Shown: positions 54,075 through 64,000 of the stretch, piece by piece
Layout of the letters: every line of letters starts with the position of its first letter
Position numbering within the stretch: position 1 is the first letter of the stretch
Source: Cacajao melanocephalus
Taxonomy: Eukaryota; Chordata; Mammalia; Primates; Pitheciidae
DNA length: 64,000 bases
NCBI GenBank assembly: GCA_963573385.1
Contig: CAUYLG010071145.1
Coordinates: 1 to 64,000 of the forward strand
Direction of reading: 5' to 3'
Translations under genes and position numbers: made by a program
Notes under the pieces: model-generated
Database searches by the model: none
What the model saw: the letters and a program-made list of their open reading frames with translations, nothing else
Told to the model about the DNA's origin: nothing

Positions 54075-54170
54075 TTTGCTGACATTGATTAAGCACCCAT
54101 TCTTTCCTGGATACCGTGCTGAGCCTGAGGGCTACAGTGAGTATGACATCTGTCTCTGCCATCGTAGCAC
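54075..54170 (-). mobile_element. L2/MIR 3' end, antisense
   Basis: TGATTAAGCACCCATTC and CCTGGATACCGTGCTGAGC. Confidence 0.6.
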
Positions 54171-54284
54171 AATTAGGTGATTAATTCAAGAAACACTGAA
54201 TTCCAACTGTTTGCTAGGTACAGTTCAGATTATGAATGCACACTGAAAGAACGAAGTGTGATCTAAGATCTAGCATGAGGCCGG

Positions 54285-54450
54285 GCTTTGGTTTGAATTG
54301 AACCTGCCTCTGCTTCTTATGTGCGCTGTATGCACTGGGGTGACTTCTGCACCCGTGTGCACATCCATTTCATGATTCATAAAAATGGGCATAATAGTGC
54401 CTACCTCCTGAGGGTACCATGAGAGCTAAACCTCATGCTATGCTTTGGGG
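54285..54450 (+). mobile_element. MIR
   Basis: CCTGCCTCTGCTTC, GGGTGACTTCTGC, AAAAATGGGCATAATAGTGCCTACC. Confidence 0.7.
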
Positions 54451-54620
54451 AGCCTTTTGTTTCTACTTCCTTATGTTTCTTCCCTTCGGAAAAATGAAAA
54501 ACCTTGTTTTCTCCTTACACGGAGAACACCACCACTAAAGGGAAAGCTACCCCCAATCAGCACGTGGCCTCAGCAGTCATCCACAGATGCTCCTCAAATT
54601 GTTTGAAAGACAGCTTTTTT

Positions 54621-56200
<1,580 letters not shown>

Positions 56201-56204
56201 ACCT

Positions 56205-56320
56205 GGAGCAGGTCATTTAACCTCTCTGGGCCTGGTGTCTTCATCTGCAAAACGGAGATGATAATATCTACTTCACAAAGGTGTGGAGGCCCAGTGAGAC
56301 ACCGCGCACGGATTTCGTTG
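56205..56320 (+). mobile_element. MIR
   Basis: GGTCATTTAACCTCTCTGGGCC, TCTTCATCTGCAAAACGG, GATAATATCTACTTC. Confidence 0.8.
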
Positions 56321-56829
56321 ACACGGTTTCCCCATCGTAACTGCTCCGAGGCGGGGCTCCCTTTTCTCGAAACACTGTGGTTTATTTCAGAAGAAACGCT
56401 GAAAGGCAAGCAAGATAAAACAAGCAGCAACCAAAACACGGATCCCGGGACAACTGCCCGGCGGGACAGCAGAGTGAGAGTCCTGGCATCTGTGCTGCTG
56501 CTTTTTGTTGGGGGGGATGTTGGGGAAAGGGGCTGGAAGCATCCCAGGCTGGAAGGGAGCACCCCATATCCTCCTCTGGGTGTGGAATAAGGTGAGTGTC
56601 TTGGAGGTGGAGGGAGAACAGGCAGAGTGCGCCCTCCTCACTCTGCTCCGCAGTGATCTTAATGACTAAGCCTACTGTTCAGTCTGCATTTGGATCTGAG
56701 CAACAGGGACCCCTGCCCAGAGGGCCATCCTTCAGCAGGCTCCACCCCGGCCTCCTCCACTGCAGCCCTCTCTGTGAGATGAAGCATCTGCCACTAACTG
56801 TAGCTATCAGGGCCACTGCGCCTGCAATA
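56321..56829. other. Unique sequence, no supported gene
   Basis: Several overlapping ORFs (130 codons plus 56198-56590; 144 codons minus 56128-56562) share the same bases in different frames, and both begin in or read into MIR. None is called. Confidence 0.4.
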
Positions 56830-57020
56830 TGACCGACTAGGTTCAAATATTGACTGTGACACTTAGAAGCTGTGCCACCTTGGGGTGAGTTACTTCATCT
56901 CTCTGTGCCTCACTTTCTTCCTTTGTAAAATGGGTAAAATAATAATCACACAATCGGTTACCTATGAAGATTAAATGAATTAATAATATATGCAAAGCAC
57001 TTAGCTTGGCTACTGGTTCA
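56830..57020 (+). mobile_element. MIR
   Basis: GGTTCAAATATTGACTG, GAGTTACTTCATCTCTCTGTGCC, CCTTTGTAAAATGGG, GATTAAATGAATTAATA. Confidence 0.9.
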
Positions 57021-57089
57021 AGGGTCAGTGAACGTTAACTGTTGCACATGTGATGTATTTGATTCTTGCAATGCCCCTATAGGTAGGTT

Positions 57090-57554
<465 letters not shown>

Positions 57555-57572
57555 TAGGAGTCCTCCACCTTC

Positions 57573-57621
57573 ACCCCCATCCCCACCCCACTTCCACCTT
57601 CCCCCATCCCACCCCTACCCC
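57573..57621 (-). repeat. C-rich tract, G-quadruplex capable on the minus strand
   Basis: Several runs of four or five C separated by short gaps (CCCCCATCCCCACCCC and CCCCCATCCCACCCC). Confidence 0.7.
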
Positions 57622-58026
57622 GGTGATGCTCAGCCTCTCCCTGTCGTACAGGATCTCACCACCTGCAACTTCCAGCTGGATTTGCCTTTTCAGATCAAGG
57701 TCTTGACTCTTGAGTAATGTTTCCCCACAAAAGCTGAACTTGCGGAGTGACTTTGTACAAGCAGTTGTTCCTGTCTGAGAATAACCCGAGTTCGTTCATG
57801 AGAAGGTCCCGAGTGATCTAGAACTGTTTGTATTTTCACCCAAAGAAATGAGTCTTTTGGGATAATTCGAGGCACAAAGAGCAGTCTGTCAGGGGAGACA
57901 TTTTTTATTTGTTGCTTTAGTTGGGGTAATCCTTTGCTTCACTCCTGAAATCCCACTGCTCTGGGGGTGACTTCCTCCCCTCCCACTGCAGAAAGCTGAC
58001 CAGATAGGAGGAGGCAATGTGGGGCA
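57622..58026. other. Unique sequence, no gene seen
   Basis: No recognised feature. Confidence 0.35.
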
Positions 58027-58432
<406 letters not shown>

Positions 58433-58770
58433 TTTGTGGCAAGACACCTAGATTCAAGTACTTTAATTAGCTGTGTGACCTTGAATGTGACCCTCTGAGC
58501 TGCAATGCCCTCAGCTTTTTTTTTTTTTTTTTTTTTTAAATAAAGATGGGGTTTCACCATGATGGCCAGGCTGGTCTTGAACTCCTGACCTCAGGTGATC
58601 CACCGACCTCGGCCTCCCAAAGTGCTAGGATTACAGGCATGAGCCACCGCGCCCGGCCTGCCCTCAGCTTTAAAACAGGAATTAAGCCTATTTCCTCCAC
58701 CTCATGGGGGATCATCAGCAAACGTGCTTCATGCCTGTTAAATGCCTCAGCATGTGGAAGAGTTCCTTTT
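58433..58770 (+). mobile_element. MIR, split by a monomeric Alu
   Basis: GATTCAAGTACTTTAATTAGCTGTGTGACC before, AACAGGAATTAAGCC and the 3' part after the insertion. Confidence 0.75.
58520..58658 (-). mobile_element. Monomeric (3'-shortened) Alu
   Basis: Same about 118-nt form as at 20116-20261, with the same 3' boundary (AAAGATGGGGTTTCACC in antisense). Target-site duplication TGCCCTCAGCTTT at 58506 and 58659. Confidence 0.92.
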
Positions 58771-59039
58771 TTTTTCTTTTTTTGGGACGGAGTCTCGCTC
58801 TGTCGTCTAGACTGGAGTGCAGTGGCACCTTCCCGGGTTCAAGTGATTCTTCTGCCTCAGCCTCCTGAGTAGCTGGGATTACAGGCAGTGCCACCACGCC
58901 CAGCTAATTGTGTATTTTTAGTAGAGACAGGGTTTCTCCATGTTGGTCAGGCTGGTCTCAAACTCCTGACCTCGGGTGATCTGCCCACCTCGGCCTCCCA
59001 AAGTGCTGTGATTACAGGCTTCAGCCACCGCGCCTGGCC
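58771..59039 (-). mobile_element. Alu
   Basis: Antisense with an internal deletion after GTGCAGTGGC. Target-site duplication GAAGAGTTCC / GAAGAGTGCC. Confidence 0.94.
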
Positions 59040-59254
59040 GAAGAGTGCCATTTTTATACTAGAGCCCAAACACATGTTGTAGAGAAATACAAAGGAAGGC
59101 ACAGACCTGGGCCCAATCTCAGAGAGAAATTCCTTAAATCTTTGGGGCTGGATGTAAACTCATCAGCACTATTTTGGATGACGGCTGCTGGCCAGAGTGG
59201 AAGGACGTATTTTCTATCTCCTGCATGCTGGTGCCTCCCAGTGAACAGCCTGGC
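59040..59254. other. Unique sequence
   Basis: Start of the 187-codon plus ORF (59142-59705), which is otherwise repeat-derived. Confidence 0.35.
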
Positions 59255-59700
59255 AAAGTCTACAGAGTGTGTCAGGAGCTTGAATCAGTCAGGTGTGCCA
59301 GGCAATGCTGCAGTAACAAACGGCCCCTGGGTCTCAGTGTCTGAGCCCAAAAAAAGCTTATTTCTTGCTCACGTTGTCTATTCCAGCAGGTTAGCAGGCA
59401 GTTCTCTTCCACAGACTCACTCAGGGACCCAGGCTGACAGCAGTTCCATTAGCTGTAGCAGCACGGTCTGGAACACGTGGGCACCGTTGGAAACACACGG
59501 CCTCCATGGCTGCAGCAGCTGGGAAACAGACCCTGGAGAAGGGCGCACGGGCTTTTTACTGCCTCAGCCTGGAAATGACACGCATCGCTTCTGCTCAATT
59601 TCATCGGCCAAAGCTAGCCATATGGCACCGCTGGGAAACGCAGGGGAGCCAACGGCCTGTGTAGTGAGCATTATTGTTTCTGCCACAGAAAACTTCCAAG
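59255..59700 (+). mobile_element. Ancient interspersed repeat carrying the longest ORF
   Basis: AATGCTGCAGTAACAAACGGCCC, TTATTTCTTGCTCACG, CAATTTCATCGGCCAAAGCTAGCCATATGGC are words of a common old repeat. The 187-codon ORF ([12 protein letters not shown] start) is read through this repeat and has no recognised domain, so I do not call it a gene. Confidence 0.6.
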
Positions 59701-61184
59701 AGTAGAGAGATGTGAGAGCTCGTGGTTGAGATTTCCAGTTTGGGCACAAAGACATGTGTCTCCTAGAGAGAAAGGGATGGGAGACGCCTCTGTGGGGTAG
59801 CTCCTGTTTGCTACATCCCAGAGAGGCCCAGCTTTCGTGTCCGGTGGGGTGCAGTTTTATTTGTTTGAGAATATGTGTTTTGTTTTGTTTTTTCCCTTTT
59901 TCTCATTCTTGCCTACCCTCAAAACATGGGAAGAGAAGCTGTCTGGCTCAAACAGCCAACAGTCTGGTCTGGGACCCCTAAGATGGAGAGGCGCCATTTC
60001 CCAGCAGGCCAAGAAACGCCTGGGAACTCCAAGGGTTCTGTGGGTCCTGGGAGGAGAGGCTGACACAGCCAAGAAGACCCAGGGTCAGGCTGAGCGGAGG
60101 CTGAGGTGGCGTGCCCGTTCGCCCACGCTGCCATACGTCCTAGAGCTCTGCAGAGCACAGCTGAGAACTACCCAGATATCTTTGGAAATGAAGAACACTG
60201 GATTGGCACCTGGCAATTTGGGACAGTAGTTTTTCTGGAGTGCACAGCTTGGGAATTTGCCTGAAGAAATCTTTCATTCCTAGAGCATTGGTGGATAAAT
60301 GGCACTTATTTGTTTAACCTCAAATCAAGCCACAGCCCCCATTTCTGGGGCTTTGAGAGGGTTGTTTTAAAATAGCTGAACAAGCTGAAAATCATGGGTC
60401 TAGGTTGCTGGAATGGCTTTGCAGAGAGCAGCCGGGCTGAGGAAGTGCTTTAATTTTCCATAGAACACGACTGGCAGTGTTTGGGGGTTGGGGTTGGGGG
60501 TAGGGGGAGGGAGGTAGGTTGTAGAGAGGAGCAAAGCCTGGGCCCTTCTTCTGGAAGGGTCCATATTGGCTGAATGGTCTCTGCAGTGGATTCAATCTGG
60601 CCTGGTCCCCATGGGGGTTCGGGGTGGGATGATACCCTGGAGGAGTCCTTTCTGAGGCTCGCTGCAGGCAGCTTTGAATTCAACAGAGTCAAGTTCCTCT
60701 GTTATTCCTGTCTGATCAGGGTCCGTTTCCTCTTTTATTAACAGAACACCTCAGAAACACCTATTTCATGGATTTGGGTAGGACTGACTCTGTGGTTCAC
60801 AAAAGTGTTTGATGGCCAGTTGGGGCAAGAGGAGGGAGCAGGGAGGAAAGCCTTGATTTGTAGCTTTTGCCAATTTCCATGGTGTAAACACTCCTCAACT
60901 ACCACCTTCAAGCTATAAAGATAACATCACTGAGACGTCCCTGACCGTGGACCCGGAAGAGATGCGCACACCCAGCTCTCACAAACACATCCCTGGTGCT
61001 GATTCTAGCCCAGCCAGGGATGGGCACAGGACCTAGAGGTACCCTATTGGAATTCTTCAGGGCCATGGGAGGAGACTGCTCCTTTTCTTAGGCATCGCTA
61101 AATAGAATGTTAGTCGGGGCTGCCAGCAGCCATCTTGCCAGCTCTAGCAAGAGAATTTGGTTGAGAGAGGGGGAGAAAGGGCAC
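59701..61184. other. 1.5-kb unique stretch, no supported gene
   Basis: A 130-codon plus ORF (59837-60229) and overlapping minus ORFs; no domains and no convincing splice pairs. Holds a G-quadruplex motif. Confidence 0.45.
60483..60511 (+). repeat. G-quadruplex motif
   Basis: Five G-runs of 5, 4, 5, 5 and 3 bases separated by TT, TT, TA and A: very short loops, similar to telomeric repeats. Confidence 0.85.
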
Positions 61185-61345
61185 CCATGACGTCCTCTGA
61201 ACCCTGAAGCCAGGCATACCTGATGCTGGTGTATTTCCTGGACTTTCCAATTACACAAATCAATATCCCCTCTTCTTTGCCTAGGTAGTGTGAGTTGAGT
61301 TCCTGCCACCTGCCAATAAAAATGCCATGAATAAAACAAGTGGGT
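61185..61345 (+). mobile_element. Ancient repeat fragment
   Basis: CTGGACTTTCCAATTACACAAATCAATATC and GTGTGAGTTGAGTTCCTGCC resemble the 3' part of an old LTR-type repeat. Confidence 0.5.
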
Positions 61346-61404
61346 CACCCAGTCAAGGAAGCCCATAAAATAGATCTGGCTTTCTCTTGATTGGGGTGGT
61401 TTCC

Positions 61405-61505
61405 CAGGCATATACAACCGTAACATTCACTGAATTGTACACTTTCCGTTACTGCAGCTTATCGTAGGTAAATTCTATCTCAATAAAGCTGTTAAAATAT
61501 AAAAA
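61405..61505 (+). mobile_element. L1 3' terminus
   Basis: ACTGAATTGTACACTTTCC and TAAATTCTATCTCAATAAAGC with an A-tail. Confidence 0.8.
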
Positions 61506-61654
61506 ACGTATTGCGGGTGTGTGTATTGGGGAGTGTGTAGATTTTTCTATATCAATTCTGCCAAGCAGAGGCCCAGGTAGGAAAAGAAAATGAAAATAGA
61601 AGAACTGTTATACCAACATCAACCAATATCTGCTTTGAGCTGTGCTGAGATTTT

Positions 61655-61949
<295 letters not shown>

Positions 61950-62319
61950 CTGTACTGAGATTTTTATCCACTCACATACTTACCACCTGGGACTTCTTAG
62001 AGAAGAAACAGATGAAGGAAGGAAGGCAACACCTCCCCTGGGAGTGGGAGAAGCAGAATCGTCCCAAGGTGAGACCAGGTGGCGTCTCCCCCTGCAAGCC
62101 TTGGAACCCAGCAGGAGTTACCGTTATCCTTCATCCAATGAAATCAGCCTTGCAGAGCAACAATGCTGAACCGGGCAAAAGGGGCAGCCCAGCAAAGTTT
62201 CTGCAGCCTGGCTTTCTTTGAGAAGGTGATGAAACTAACGTGACATTAATCCATTCTCCCTTTCTATCTTTGGGGTCTGAGGAGAGGGTGGGCTGCAGGT
62301 TACAAAGAAGGAGAAAGAA
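61950..62319. other. Unique sequence, no gene seen
   Basis: ORFs here start inside the preceding Alu. Confidence 0.35.
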
Positions 62320-62929
<610 letters not shown>

Positions 62930-63050
62930 TAAATCCCCATTATACAGATGAGGCAGACGAGGCACAGGTAGGTCAAGTTACTTGCCCAGGACCACACAGC
63001 TAAGAAGAGGCATTGCTGAGCCTCAAACTCAGATCTCTCTGGCCCGGAAC
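62930..63050 (-). mobile_element. MIR, antisense
   Basis: CCATTATACAGATGAGGCAG, AAGTTACTTGCCCAGGACCACACAGC, ACTCAGATC. Confidence 0.92.
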
Positions 63051-63935
<885 letters not shown>

Positions 63936-64000
63936 TTACCTGCTTTTCTACCTGCTAAGGCACTGCTCCAGGAAAAGACCCTCTTTGGCTGAGATTTTAG

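Noticed and set aside
59142..59705. Longest ORF in the window (187 codons, plus)
   Set aside because: Most of it lies in an ancient interspersed repeat. No domain, no promoter and no splice context.

Overview
The window is primate, almost certainly human, nuclear DNA. It is crowded with Alu elements on both strands (about 70 recognisable copies or pieces, AluJ to AluY), embedded in older L1, L2, MIR, L3/CR1-like, MaLR (MLT1/MST/THE1) and hAT-type repeats, with microsatellites and a retrotransposed 5S rRNA fragment. There is no long intact protein-coding ORF. Most long ORFs are translations of antisense Alu, of TG-rich repeats or of old repeats.

Layout. 1-17 kb: GGA-triplet tract at the left edge, Alu/L2/MLT1 blocks, a TG-rich higher-order minisatellite (5.0-5.6 kb), a long non-Alu inverted repeat (11.8-12.4 kb), a run of antisense Alus (13.5-15.4 kb) and a unique stretch (15.4-17.1 kb). 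18.5-23.5 kb: one old sense L1 3' part serving as landing pad for many later insertions, including a local tandem duplication and an LTR inside an Alu inside an MLT1. 23.8-32 kb: second composite L1, a long unique stretch with a CTCF-like site, TG repeats, a solo MST/THE1 LTR. 33-47 kb: L2, Alus, an Alu flanked by an unusually long duplication, an L1 3' end, a MaLR LTR, a candidate conserved element, a MIR carrying a 5S pseudogene. 47-52.7 kb: Alu trimer, L3 split by L1, a MER1-type element holding an Alu palindrome, a long antisense L2. 52.86-53.3 kb: a CpG-rich promoter-like island with CRE, NRF1 and GC-box motifs. 53.7-64 kb: Alus and MIRs, with a double Alu insertion at one site.

Main lead. 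On the minus strand I find a series of exon-like segments with good acceptor and donor sites whose reading frames join without a stop: 45360-45464 (ATG in a strong Kozak context), 44745-44817, 39842-39895, 35075-35180, 31781-31882, 17047-17096 and 15971-16012, with weaker continuations at 14020-14059, 11914-11971 and 2027-2147. From the ATG the first seven give 162 codons and all ten give 235 codons. I do not recognise the protein. The CpG island at 53 kb, 7.6 kb upstream of the ATG exon, could be its promoter, or a bidirectional one. This is inferred from splice-site and phase pattern only.

Repeat assignments rest on remembered family consensus sequences. Alu, L1, MIR, L2, MLT1 and MST calls are secure to family level; subfamily names and exact ends are approximate.
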